A stretch of 48,198 nucleotides of DNA. It comes from Burkholderia sp. lig30. GTDB taxonomy: Bacteria; Pseudomonadota; Gammaproteobacteria; Burkholderiales; Burkholderiaceae. The DNA lies in the NCBI RefSeq assembly GCF_000687455.2, contig NZ_JGVW01000063.1, positions 1 to 48,198 on the forward strand, read 5' to 3'. Of the stretch, positions 1 through 8,054 are shown in pieces. The number at the start of each line of letters is the position of its first letter. Position 1 is the first letter of the stretch. The notes below the pieces were generated by a model, which ran no database searches, was not told the DNA's origin, and worked only from the letters and a program-made list of their open reading frames with translations. A program made the translations under genes and the position numbers.

Positions 1-859
1 TCGCGGCCGCGACGATCCGGCAGTTCACGCGGATCGGCTGGTTCGAGCCGAGCCGCTCGAGCACGCCGTCCTGCAGCACGCGCAGCAGCTTCACCTGCAG
101 CGCGAGCGGCATGCTTTCGATCTCGTCGAGGAACAGCGTGCCGCCCGACGCGTATTCGAGCTTGCCGACCCGGCGCTTCGCGGCGCCGGTGAACGCGCCC
201 GGCTCGTAGCCGAACATCTCCGATTCGAACATCGGCTCGGGCAGCGCGCCGCAGTTCACCGCGATGAACGGCTTGTCGCGGCGCGGCGACAATTCGTGCA
301 GGCTGCGCGCGATCAATTCCTTGCCCGCGCCGGTGTCGCCGTTGATGAGCACCGACGCGTCGGTCGGCGCGATGTTCGCGATCAGGCGGCGCACCTGCTC
401 GATCGCCGGGCTGCGGCCGATGATGCGCGGCGCGACGATGTTCTGCCCGGCCAGCTCGCGCCGCAGCGCGTGATTCTCGAGCACCAGCTCGCGCCGCTCC
501 AGCGCGCGCCGCACGGTTTCGATCAGCCGCTCGGCGGCGAACGGCTTCTCGATGAAGTCGTACGCGCCGTCGCGCATCGCCTGCACCGCCATCGAGATGT
601 CGCCATGCCCGGTGACGAGGATCACCGGCACGTCCGGCGCGCGCTCGCGGCATTGCGCGAGCAGGTCGAGGCCGCTCGCGCCGGGCAGGCGGATGTCGCT
701 GACGATCGCGCCCGCCGTGTCGGCCAGGATCGCCTTCTCGGCGGCCTCGGCCGATTCGAAGCCGGTCACGTCGAAGCCCGCCAGCTGCAGGCTCTGCATG
801 CTCGCCCGGCGCACGAGCGCATCGTCTTCGATATAGATCACTTGCAGCCGGTTGGCCAT
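1..859 (-). CDS. dctD: C4-dicarboxylate response regulator DctD (3' part missing)
   Basis: NtrC-family response regulator that activates sigma-54 transcription of dctA when phosphorylated by DctB. The visible part begins MANRLQVIYIEDDALVRR, a receiver domain with the acidic pair, phospho-acceptor Asp in AIVSDIRLPG and Lys in FIEKPF. It continues into the AAA+ domain with Walker A GDTGAGKE, the sigma-54 contact loop ESEMFGYEPGAFTGA and Walker B TLFLDEIESMP. The reading frame runs off the left edge, so the rest of the AAA+ domain and the Fis-type HTH are not seen. It lies 50 bases after dctB on the same strand, the usual sensor-regulator order. Identity as DctD rather than another NtrC-type regulator rests on the dctB and dctA neighbours. 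Confidence 0.92.
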   Translation of the reverse strand, partial: MANRLQVIYIEDDALVRRASMQSLQLAGFDVTGFESAEAAEKAILADTAGAIVSDIRLPGASGLDLLAQCRERAPDVPVILVTGHGDISMAVQAMRDGAYDFIEKPFAAERLIETVRRALERRELVLENHALRRELAGQNIVAPRIIGRSPAIEQVRRLIANIAPTDASVLINGDTGAGKELIARSLHELSPRRDKPFIAVNCGALPEPMFESEMFGYEPGAFTGAAKRRVGKLEYASGGTLFLDEIESMPLALQVKLLRVLQDGVLERLGSNQPIRVNCRIVAAA

Positions 860-909
860 CGTTATCCCCTGCTCTTCTGCTGCGCGTCCGCCGTCATGCC
901 GCGCGGGCG

Positions 910-2886
910 TCACGCGCCGGCGGACGCGGAGTCCGGATGATGCGTGCGGGCGCGCCGCAACGTCAAGACGAACAGCGCGCCGCCCGCCGGCGCGTTGCGC
1001 GCAGTCAGCGAGCCGCCCGCGTCGCTCGCGATCGACGACGCGATCGCGAGCCCGAGCCCCAGCCCGCGCCCCATTTCCTTGGTCGTGAAGAACGGCTCGA
1101 ACAGCCGCGGCAGCAGTTCGGGCGGAATGCCCGGGCCGTTGTCGCGCACCTGGATCGCGAGCATCGCCGCCGACACCTCGAGCGTGACCTCGATGCGTGG
1201 GGCGGCCATCCGTGGGGCGGCCATCCCGGTGGCGGCGGTTGGCGGCGCCCCCGTCGCGGCGACCGCGTCGAGCGCGTTGCCGATCAGGTTGATCAGCACC
1301 TGCTCGAGACGCAGGTCCTCGCAACGGGCGACCAGCTCCGGATAATCGTCCGCCAGGTCGAGCGGCGTTTCGCGCGCGGGCGACACGGTCGTGTCGCACA
1401 GCGTCAGCACCAGTGCGACGCCGCGCAGCCGCTCGTCGAGCAGCGACAGCACGCTGCGCAGCGCGCGGACCACGAGCGAGCGCTCGTTGCGCGGCCGCGC
1501 GCGCCCGACGAACAGCTTCAGCTGGTTGGTGATCTTGCCCATCCGCTCGGTGAGCGCGGCAATCGCCTCGAGATTCTCGCGCGCGGCCGCCTGTTCCCCA
1601 CGGTCGAGCAGCACGCGCGTGTTGTCGGAGAAACTGCGCAGCGCCGCGAGCGGCTGGTTCAGCTCGTGCGTGATGCCGGCCGCCATCTGGCCGAGCGCCG
1701 CGAGCTTGCTCGCCTGGATCAGCTCGTCGTGCGCGGCGCGCAACTCCTGTTCCGCGCGAATGCGGTCGCCGACTTCCTTCTGCAATTGCGCGTTCGCCTC
1801 CGACAGATCGGCGGTGCGCTCCGCGACGCGCTGGTTCAGCTCCGCGTACGCCTGCTGCAACAGCGCGCGGCTGCGGATCATCTCGCGCACGCGCGCGCGG
1901 CGCATCCGCCAGTAAAACCCGAGCAGCGCGAGCGACACGAAGCCGAAGCCGGTGACGATGGTCGCGTTGCGCGCGTCGGCGTCCACCGGCGCGATCGGCG
2001 CGAGCGTGACGAGCCGCCAGTCCGGCTCGCCGAGACGGCGCTGCGTCACGAGGTAGCGCGGCGCGCGGAGGCCCGGGCCTGAGCCGACCGCGCCTGGGCC
2101 GGCCGCACCTGAGCCGGCCGCACCGAGCCGCACGATCTGCGCGTCGGGGCCGAGCACCTGCTCGACCCGCAGCGGCAGCGGCGTGACCGGCTGCTGCGCG
2201 TACTGGCGGGTCGCGTAGATCGACGCCGCGACGCCGCCCTGCAATGGCTCGAGCGTGTGGTATTTCCACGCCGGCACCGACGACAGGAACACCACGCCGT
2301 GATCGTCGGCGACGACGAGCGGCTCGGACGCGTCGGCGCCCTGGAACCATTCGAGATTGAGCTTCACGACGACGACGCCGACGATCTTGCCGTCGCGCCG
2401 CACCGGCTGCGAGATGTAATAGCCGGGGTCGCGCGAGATCGTGCCGATGCCGAAGAAGCGGCCGACCCGGCCGTGCATCGCGTCGATGAAATACGGGCGG
2501 AACTGGTATCCGATGCCGACGAAGCTGTCGGGCGCGCGCCAGTTGCTCGCGGCGACGCACTGGCCGTCCGCGCCGATCAGGTAGGTGACGGTCGCGTGCG
2601 CCTGGCGGTTCAGGTCTTCGAGGTAGCGATTCGCGCGCGTGACGTAATCGACGCGCTGCGGCTCGGCGAGCAGTTCCTGCACGAACGGATGGCTGCCGAG
2701 CAGGTAAGGCAGCGATTCGTAGCGGTCGAGGGTGCTCTTGAGCGCGTTGGTGGTGCGATCGACGCGCACCGCCGCGTTGCGCTGCAGCTCGCCGACCCCG
2801 CGCCGCCAGGTGACGGTCCACGTCAGCGCGCACGCCGCGGCGAGCGCTGCGGCGAGCACGACGAGGACGAGCAGGCGGCGCTTCAC
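910..2886 (-). CDS. dctB: C4-dicarboxylate sensor histidine kinase DctB
   Basis: Membrane sensor kinase (658 aa) of the DctB/DctD system. A first membrane segment (residues about 4-24) is followed by a periplasmic sensor region (about 30-305), a second membrane segment (about 307-326) and a coiled linker (340-395). Next comes the HisKA domain with phospho-His at about residue 407 in GITHELNQPLAALRSF, then an ATPase domain with DNGPGIPPELL, LFEPFFTTK and GLGLGLAIA. I chose a GTG start at 2886 because AGGAAG lies about 9 bases upstream and the first membrane segment follows at once; the frame is open further upstream but has no such signals. Two in-frame 15-bp repeat tracts (2078-2122 and 1196-1225) give low-complexity inserts in the sensor and ATPase regions. 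Confidence 0.93.
   Translation of the reverse strand: MKRRLLVLVVLAAALAAACALTWTVTWRRGVGELQRNAAVRVDRTTNALKSTLDRYESLPYLLGSHPFVQELLAEPQRVDYVTRANRYLEDLNRQAHATVTYLIGADGQCVAASNWRAPDSFVGIGYQFRPYFIDAMHGRVGRFFGIGTISRDPGYYISQPVRRDGKIVGVVVVKLNLEWFQGADASEPLVVADDHGVVFLSSVPAWKYHTLEPLQGGVAASIYATRQYAQQPVTPLPLRVEQVLGPDAQIVRLGAAGSGAAGPGAVGSGPGLRAPRYLVTQRRLGEPDWRLVTLAPIAPVDADARNATIVTGFGFVSLALLGFYWRMRRARVREMIRSRALLQQAYAELNQRVAERTADLSEANAQLQKEVGDRIRAEQELRAAHDELIQASKLAALGQMAAGITHELNQPLAALRSFSDNTRVLLDRGEQAAARENLEAIAALTERMGKITNQLKLFVGRARPRNERSLVVRALRSVLSLLDERLRGVALVLTLCDTTVSPARETPLDLADDYPELVARCEDLRLEQVLINLIGNALDAVAATGAPPTAATGMAAPRMAAPRIEVTLEVSAAMLAIQVRDNGPGIPPELLPRLFEPFFTTKEMGRGLGLGLAIASSIASDAGGSLTARNAPAGGALFVLTLRRARTHHPDSASAGA
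1196..1225. repeat. 15-bp perfect tandem repeat inside dctB
   Basis: Two identical copies of CGTGGGGCGGCCATC. On the dctB strand they encode MAAPR twice, inside the ATPase region. Being in frame, copy number could change without breaking the protein. Confidence 0.85.
2078..2122. repeat. 15-bp imperfect tandem repeat inside dctB
   Basis: Three 15-base units of the type CCTGAGCCGGCCGCA, with a shorter fourth, encode a Gly/Ala/Pro/Ser-rich stretch (around residues 255-272) in the periplasmic sensor region of DctB. In frame. Confidence 0.8.
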
Positions 2887-3008
2887 GGTGACGGCTTCCT
2901 GGCGATGCGGATCGCTTATTGTGTCATAGCCGCCCGCCCCTGCCCGGCCGCCGCGCGGCGCGCCGCCCGCGGCGGGCGAGCCGTGCGCCGCCCGGTGTTG
3001 CACGGCCG

Positions 3009-4301
3009 TCAGATGCCGGCCGTCTCGGTGGCCGCGACTTGTTCGGCGCCGCCGTGCATCGCCTGGCGCAGCTTCGTGCGGTCGAGCTCCTTTTCCCAGG
3101 CAGACACGACGACCGTCGCGACGCCGTTGCCGACGATGTTGGTCAGCGCGCGGCATTCGCTCATGAAGCGGTCGATGCCGAGGATCAGCACCATGCCCGA
3201 CAGCGGGATCGTCGGCACCACCGCGAGCGTCGCGGCGAGCGTGATGAAGCCCGCGCCCGTGACGCCGCTCGCGCCCTTCGACGTCAGCATCGCGACCGCG
3301 AGCAGCGTGAGCTGCTGCATCCACGTCAGTTCGATGTTGGTCGCCTGCGCGATGAACAGCACGGCCATCGTCATGTAGATGTTGGTGCCGTCGAGGTTGA
3401 ACGAGTAGCCGGTCGGCACGACGAGGCCGACGACCGAGCGCGAGCAGCCGGCCTTCTCGAGCTTTTCCATCAGTTGCGGCAGCGCGGCTTCCGACGAGCT
3501 GGTGCCGAGCACGATCAGCAGCTCTTCCTTGATGTAGCCGACGAAGCGGATGATCGAGAAGCCGGTGAGGCGCGCGATCGTGCCGAGCACGACGAGCACG
3601 AACACGACCGACGTCAGGTAGAACGTGCCGATCAGCTTGAGCAGCGGCAACAGCGAGCCGACGCCGTACTTGCCGATCGTGAACGCCATCGCGCCGAACG
3701 CGCCGATCGGCGCGAGCTTCGTGACGATGTGCACGATGCCGAACAGCACGCGGGTGATGCCGTCGATGAAGTCGGTGACGGCGCGGCCGCGCTCGCCGAG
3801 GTGCGCGAGCACGCTGCCGAACAGCAGCGCGATCAGCAGGATCTGCAGGATTTCGCCCTGCGCGAACGCGTCGACCATCGTGTTCGGGATGATGTGCATC
3901 AGGAAGTCGACCGTCGACTGGCCGTGCGCCTTCGCCGCGTACGACGCGACTTCCTTGCCGTTCAGCGTCGCCGGATCGATGTTGAAGCCGACACCCGGAC
4001 GCAGGATGTGCGTCGCCGCGAGGCCGAGCGCCAGCGCGAAGGTCGACACGACCTCGAAGTAGAGCAGCGCCTTGCCGCCGACGCGCCCGACCTTCTTCAT
4101 GTCCTCCATGCCGGCGATGCCGGTCACGACCGTGCAGAAGATGATCGGTCCGATCACCATCTTGATCAGCTTGATGAAGCCGTCGCCGAGCGGTTTCATC
4201 TCGGTGGCGAGCGCCGGATAGTAGTGGCCGAGGATCACGCCGACGATGATGGCGAAGATCACCTGGGCGTAGAGCACTTTATAGATGGGTTTCTTCTTCA
4301 C
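3009..4301 (-). CDS. dctA: C4-dicarboxylate:H+/Na+ symporter DctA
   Basis: Inner-membrane importer of succinate, fumarate and malate, DAACS (glutamate transporter-like) family. It is 430 aa, close to the usual 428-450, with about eight membrane segments starting at [19 protein letters not shown]. The family signatures are present: the serine-rich re-entrant loop [12 protein letters not shown] and the substrate region [15 protein letters not shown]. The GTG start (VKKKPIYK) has AGGA about six bases upstream; an extension upstream to 4379 lacks these signals. dctB follows after 122 bases on the same strand. A sigma-54 promoter at 4566-4581 and a long structured leader precede it, which fits DctB/DctD control. 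Confidence 0.95.
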   Translation of the reverse strand: MKKKPIYKVLYAQVIFAIIVGVILGHYYPALATEMKPLGDGFIKLIKMVIGPIIFCTVVTGIAGMEDMKKVGRVGGKALLYFEVVSTFALALGLAATHILRPGVGFNIDPATLNGKEVASYAAKAHGQSTVDFLMHIIPNTMVDAFAQGEILQILLIALLFGSVLAHLGERGRAVTDFIDGITRVLFGIVHIVTKLAPIGAFGAMAFTIGKYGVGSLLPLLKLIGTFYLTSVVFVLVVLGTIARLTGFSIIRFVGYIKEELLIVLGTSSSEAALPQLMEKLEKAGCSRSVVGLVVPTGYSFNLDGTNIYMTMAVLFIAQATNIELTWMQQLTLLAVAMLTSKGASGVTGAGFITLAATLAVVPTIPLSGMVLILGIDRFMSECRALTNIVGNGVATVVVSAWEKELDRTKLRQAMHGGAEQVAATETAGI

Positions 4302-4369
4302 GATGATTCCTGACGAGAAGGTAGGGGTGGGCTGGTGGAGCGGCGTCACGCGCGCGGGGAAGAACGCCG

Positions 4370-4388
4370 AAGGGGGCAATGCCCCCTT
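4370..4388 (-). promoter_or_regulatory. Stable hairpin in the dctA leader
   Basis: AAGGGGGC and GCCCCCTT form a perfect 8-bp stem around a 3-base loop, between the small upstream ORF and the dctA start. It could act as an attenuator or RNA-stability element. There is no long U-run, so it is not a classical terminator. Confidence 0.5.
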
Positions 4389-4430
4389 GGCACTCGCCCG
4401 CGCGGCTGCCGTGCCGCAACAAGCGATGCC

Positions 4431-4466
4431 TCAGGGCATCCAGGGGAGGGGGAAGGCGCTGGTCAT
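4431..4466 (-). CDS. Putative leader peptide upstream of dctA (11 aa)
   Basis: A 12-codon ORF reading MTSAFPLPWMP then TGA. It has a very good ribosome-binding site (AGGAG, seven bases before ATG) and sits directly after the conserved stem-loop at 4482-4515, inside the expected dctA transcript. A stable hairpin follows it. The layout resembles a translated leader peptide that could couple translation to dctA expression. No function can be read from the peptide; it is rich in Pro, which can slow ribosomes. Its translation is inferred only from the start signals. Confidence 0.4.
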   Translation of the reverse strand: MTSAFPLPWMP

Positions 4467-4481
4467 CGAATGTCTCCTGTC

Positions 4482-4515
4482 GACCCGAGTTAGCGCTTCA
4501 GCGCTTACTCGGGTC
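4482..4515 (-). ncRNA. Conserved stem-loop element, copy in dctA leader
   Basis: Outer stem GACCCGAGT / ACTCGGGTC (9 bp), one mismatched pair, inner stem AGCGC / GCGCT, tetraloop (TGAA on the minus strand). It is flanked by TGCATGG on the upstream side and by GTCGACAGGAGA, which contains a ribosome-binding site. The same architecture with different outer-stem bases recurs at 9234-9360, which suggests that the structure is what is conserved. The type is a best guess for a cis-acting RNA element. Confidence 0.55.
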
Positions 4516-4565
4516 CCATGCAAGGCTGCTTTAATTGTCGGGCCGGGTGGCCGTGCGTCTTATAT

Positions 4566-4581
4566 TGCAAGGTCGATGCCA
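4566..4581 (-). promoter_or_regulatory. Sigma-54 promoter of dctA
   Basis: On the minus strand TGGCAT-CGACC-TTGCA, i.e. the invariant GG and GC dinucleotides exactly 10 bases apart (-24/-12). It points towards dctA, with an expected transcription start near 4554, giving a leader of about 250 nt. This fits the DctB/DctD pair encoded just downstream. Confidence 0.8.
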
Positions 4582-4650
4582 GGCACAAAAATCACACCAA
4601 GCCGTTGTTTCTATTATATTTTTCACAATACGGCAGGCACAGGAATCCAG

Positions 4651-4670
4651 CTTTCCGGAAATCCGGAAAG
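4651..4670. promoter_or_regulatory. 20-bp palindrome, candidate DctD enhancer site
   Basis: CTTTCCGGA-AA-TCCGGAAAG is a perfect dyad, 70-85 bp upstream of the -24 element of the dctA promoter, where NtrC-type activators bind. It also lies just after the actP terminator-like hairpin, so it may instead be part of a double terminator. Confidence 0.45.
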
Positions 4671-4697
4671 CGCGCGTCCGGCGATCCGGACGCGCGC
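4670..4697 (-). terminator. Hairpin after actP
   Basis: Perfect 12-bp stem GCGCGCGTCCGG / CCGGACGCGCGC around a 4-base loop, 18 bases after the actP stop codon. On the minus strand TTTCC follows. A probable transcription end separating actP from dctA. Confidence 0.6.
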
Positions 4698-4715
4698 AGG
4701 GTTTCATCGGGAGAA

Positions 4716-6395
4716 TCAGTGCCGGGCGGCCGGCCCGGCCAGCACGCCGGTCTGCGCGTAGAACTCCTGGCGGGCGAATGCGTCGCGCTCACGGCGTGCG
4801 CGCTCGCTGCGGTCGGCGAGCGAGCCGACGATGATCCCGACGAACGCGAGAGGCACCGACACGAGCGCCGGGTTGTCGAGGAACACCGGCGCGTGCGCGT
4901 GGTGCAGCACGTCGACCCAGACCGATTTCGACAGCAGCGTCAGCAGCACCGCCGACACGAGCCCGAGGCCGCCGCCGATCACCGCGCCGCGCGTCGTCAT
5001 CCCGCGCCAGAAGATCGACATCGCGAGCACCGGGAAATTCGCGCTCGCCGCCACGGCCGCGACGAGGCCGACCATGAACGCCACGTTGACGTGCTCGAAC
5101 AGGATCGACAGGCCGATCGCCACAGCCGACAGCACGATCGTCGCCGCGCGGGAGATGCGCATTTCCCGCCGCTCGTCGGGCTTGCCGCGCGCCCACATCT
5201 GTGCGTACAGGTCGTGCGAGATCGTCGTCGCACCGGCGAGCGTCAGGCCCGCGACGACAGCGAGGATCGTCGCGAACGTCACCGCCGCGATGAAGCCGTA
5301 GAACCAGTCGCCGCCGACCGCCTGCGCGAGCTTCACGGCCACCATGTTCGAGCCGCCGAGCAGGTCGTGCGTCAGGTTGAAGGTGCCGTCCGCGCCGAGC
5401 CGGAAGAACGCCGGATGCTGCGCGAGCAGCACGATCGCGGAAAAGCCGATCGCGAACGTCAGCAGATAGAAGTAGCCGATGAAGCCCGTCGCGTAGAGCA
5501 CCGACTTGCGCGCCTCCTTTGCGTTCGGCACCGTGAAGAAGCGCATCAGGATGTGCGGGAAGCCCGCGGTGCCGAACATCAGCGCGATGCCGAGCGACAG
5601 CGCATTGGCCGGATCGCGGATCAGCTTGCCCGGCCCCATGATGCCGAGCGCGCCCGGATGCACGGCGACCGCGCGGCGGAACATCTCGTCGACGTCGAAG
5701 CCGAACTGGGCAAGCGCGAGCACGGTGAGCAGCGTCGCGCCGCAGAGCAGCAGCACGGCCTTGATCATCTGTACCCAGGTCGTCGCGGTCATCCCGCCGA
5801 AGAACACGTAGATCACCATCAGCACGCCGACGATCAGCTCGGCCGTTCCATACGAGAGCCCGAACAGCAGCTGGATCAGCTTGCCCGCACCGACCATCTG
5901 CACGACCAGATACAGCACGACGATCGTCAGCGAATTGGCCGACGTGAGCAGTCGTATCGGCTGCTGCGCGAAGCGGTACGCGACCACGTCGACGAACGTG
6001 AACTTGCCGAGATTGCGCAGCGGCTCGGCAATCAGGAACATCACGAACGGCCAGCCGACGAGAAAGCCGATCGAGTAGATCAGGCCATCGAAGCCGAACA
6101 TGAACACCATCCCCGACAACCCGAGGAACGACGCCGCGGACATGTAGTCGCCCGCGATCGCGAGCCCGTTCTGCAGGCCCGTGATGCCGCCGCCGGCCGT
6201 GTAGAAATCGCGCGTCGAGCGGGTGCGGCGCGCGGCCCAGCGGGTGAGCGCGAGCGTCGCGAACACGAACGCGAAGAACATGCCGATCGCAATCGGGTTC
6301 AGCTCGACCTTGTCGGGCATCGGCCCGGCGACCGACACGGCATGCGCGGCGGCGGGCATCGCGGTGGCCGCGATCCAGATCCATTTACGTTTCAT
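4716..6395 (-). CDS. actP: Cation/acetate-type symporter (sodium:solute symporter family)
   Basis: Na+-coupled importer of acetate and other short monocarboxylates, inner membrane. It is 559 aa, typical of ActP (about 550). A cleavable N-terminal segment (IWIAATAMPAAAHA) precedes about 13 membrane helices. Visible family stretches include RSTRDFYTAGGGITGLQNG, AGDYMSAASFLG and SANFPVLAMSIFW. I chose the ATG at 6395, five bases after GGAGG. An in-frame ATG at 6407 overlaps the stop of the preceding DUF485 gene (TGATG) and is an alternative that adds four residues. It is coupled to the DUF485 partner as in yjcH-actP. No acetyl-CoA synthetase gene is adjacent; the upstream genes are acyl-CoA catabolic, so the true substrate could be another short carboxylate. 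Confidence 0.88.
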   Translation of the reverse strand: MKRKWIWIAATAMPAAAHAVSVAGPMPDKVELNPIAIGMFFAFVFATLALTRWAARRTRSTRDFYTAGGGITGLQNGLAIAGDYMSAASFLGLSGMVFMFGFDGLIYSIGFLVGWPFVMFLIAEPLRNLGKFTFVDVVAYRFAQQPIRLLTSANSLTIVVLYLVVQMVGAGKLIQLLFGLSYGTAELIVGVLMVIYVFFGGMTATTWVQMIKAVLLLCGATLLTVLALAQFGFDVDEMFRRAVAVHPGALGIMGPGKLIRDPANALSLGIALMFGTAGFPHILMRFFTVPNAKEARKSVLYATGFIGYFYLLTFAIGFSAIVLLAQHPAFFRLGADGTFNLTHDLLGGSNMVAVKLAQAVGGDWFYGFIAAVTFATILAVVAGLTLAGATTISHDLYAQMWARGKPDERREMRISRAATIVLSAVAIGLSILFEHVNVAFMVGLVAAVAASANFPVLAMSIFWRGMTTRGAVIGGGLGLVSAVLLTLLSKSVWVDVLHHAHAPVFLDNPALVSVPLAFVGIIVGSLADRSERARRERDAFARQEFYAQTGVLAGPAARH

Positions 6396-6406
6396 CAGGG
6401 CCTCCA

Positions 6407-6712
6407 TCACGAACGCTGCAGGAGCGCGTCGACCGTGCGGTCGAACGAGCGGTTGGCGCGCACCACATACCACGCCGTCAAGCCGATCGCGACGAAGATG
6501 ATCGCGACGCCGGCGACGATGCCGACGCTGATCGTCGCGCCCGCATAGAGCGGCGCGGCGAGTGTGTGCGGCGCGAGCGCGACGAACAGGATGAAGCCGT
6601 AATACGTCGCGATCATCAGCGCCGTCAGCACGAAGCTGAAGCGGCGCCGCGTGCGCACGAGCTGCTGGTAGTCACGGCGAGCCGTGAGTGTTTCGATGAC
6701 GGAAAGCTCCAT
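6407..6712 (-). CDS. DUF485 (YjcH-like) small membrane protein
   Basis: A 101-aa protein with two membrane helices (about residues 24-44 and 58-82) after a short N-terminal helix MELSVIETLTARRDYQQLV. DUF485 proteins are nearly always encoded immediately before ActP-type symporters and are thought to assist them. The start at 6712 follows GAGGAG; the frame extends further upstream with no such signal. The stop overlaps an in-frame ATG of the actP gene, indicating translational coupling. Confidence 0.88.
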   Translation of the reverse strand: MELSVIETLTARRDYQQLVRTRRRFSFVLTALMIATYYGFILFVALAPHTLAAPLYAGATISVGIVAGVAIIFVAIGLTAWYVVRANRSFDRTVDALLQRS

Positions 6713-6826
6713 GATGTCTCCTCCTCGATCGGCGAGGTGTGTTGGTGTGGTGAAGCGGCACTGCGACAACGAGAGCAACATGCGCACGGCGCGACGCGCA
6801 CGCCGAGCGCGCAGGAATCGGAGGAA

Positions 6827-8032
6827 TCAGACGGCGCGCCCGGTACGCAGGCGCTCGACATCCGCCCCGGACAGGCCGAGCCATTCGCCGAGCACGCGTG
6901 CGGTATCCGCGCCGAGTACTGGCGGCGCACCACGCACCGGCAGCCGCTCGCCGTCGATGCGGTACGGCGGCACGAGCACGTCGACGCCGCCCGCGACCGG
7001 ATGCGGCTGCCGCGTGACGAGCCCCGCGCCACGCGCACGCTCTGACGTCAGCGCCTCGTGCAGGCCAAGCACCTCACCGCACGGGATGCCGGCGTCGGCG
7101 AGCGCCGCGAGCAACGCCGCGCGCGGCCGGCTGGCCAGCGCACGGCGGATGTCCGGCAGCAGCTCGGCGCGATTCGCCGAACGCGCGAGATTGGTTGCAA
7201 AGCGTGCATCCTGCGCGAGTTCCAGACGGCCGATCACGCCGCAAAAGCGCGCGAACTGCGCGTTGTTGCCGACCGTGATCACAAGCGGACCGTCCTTCGC
7301 GTCGAACACGCCATACGGGACAATCGACGGATGCGCGTTGCCATAGCGCGGCGGGTCCTTCTCCATCAACAGCGCCTCGAGCCCGTAGTACGCGGTGATC
7401 ATCAGCCCGCAGTCGAACAGCGCCATCTCGATGCGCCGCCCGCGTCCCGTCGTATGCCGCTCATAGAGCGCGGCGAGGATCGCCTGCGCCGAATACATCC
7501 CGGTAAAGAGGTCGACTGCCGCGACACCGAATTTCAACGGCGGCTGGTCTTCCTCGCCGTTGAGCGCCATCAGGCCGGCCTCGCCCTGCACGACGAGGTC
7601 ATAGCCGGGCCGGCCGGCTTCCGGGCCGGAACGGTCGTAGCCGGAGATCGCGCAATGCACGAGGCGCGGATTCAGCGCGGCGAGCGCGTCGTAGCCGAGG
7701 CCGAGCTTCTCCGCGCCGCCGGGCTTGAAGTTGTGGATCACGACGTCGGCCCGCGCGGCCAGCTCGCGCGCGACGCGCTGTCCCGCGTCCGTCTGCAGGT
7801 CGACGCAGATCGAGCGCTTGCTGCGGTTCACGCTGTTGAAGTAGGTCGTCTCGGTGTCGCCAATCCGCAGCCCCCAGTCGCGGGTGTCGTCGCCGCGCGC
7901 CGGATGCTCGACCTTGACCACCTCGGCGCCGAAGTCGGCCAGCACCATCGCGCACCACGGCCCGGCCAGCACGCGCGAGAAGTCGAGCACCTTGACGCCC
8001 GACAGCGGCAGCGCGCGTTGATCTTCCTGCAT
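6827..8032 (-). CDS. CaiB/BaiF-family CoA-transferase
   Basis: Class III CoA-transferase (401 aa) that moves CoA between acids. The N-terminal Rossmann part LPLSGVKVLDFSRVLAGPW and the catalytic Asp in RPGYDLVVQGEAG (D145 here, matching Asp169 of formyl-CoA transferase) are present. The start at 8032 has GGAGGAG just upstream. It lies 22 bases after the second acyl-CoA dehydrogenase gene, so probably activates the acid degraded by this operon by transferring CoA from succinyl-CoA or a pathway intermediate. The donor and acceptor cannot be read from the sequence. A CoA-transferase rather than a CoA ligase differs from the textbook pim cluster. Confidence 0.85.
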   Translation of the reverse strand: MQEDQRALPLSGVKVLDFSRVLAGPWCAMVLADFGAEVVKVEHPARGDDTRDWGLRIGDTETTYFNSVNRSKRSICVDLQTDAGQRVARELAARADVVIHNFKPGGAEKLGLGYDALAALNPRLVHCAISGYDRSGPEAGRPGYDLVVQGEAGLMALNGEEDQPPLKFGVAAVDLFTGMYSAQAILAALYERHTTGRGRRIEMALFDCGLMITAYYGLEALLMEKDPPRYGNAHPSIVPYGVFDAKDGPLVITVGNNAQFARFCGVIGRLELAQDARFATNLARSANRAELLPDIRRALASRPRAALLAALADAGIPCGEVLGLHEALTSERARGAGLVTRQPHPVAGGVDVLVPPYRIDGERLPVRGAPPVLGADTARVLGEWLGLSGADVERLRTGRAV

Positions 8033-8054
8033 CGTCGTCTCCTCCATTCGCGGT

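Noticed and set aside
4381..4397. Second sigma-54 promoter (plus strand TGGCAC)
   Set aside because: TGGCAC is followed by CGCGC where TTGC is needed, and no gene lies in that direction.
2919..6548. Very long plus-strand open frames (464 and 676 codons) opposite dctA and actP
   Set aside because: They are rich in Arg, Asp, His and Glu with no recognisable domain, the usual antisense shadow of GC-rich genes; the minus-strand genes there have clear family motifs.
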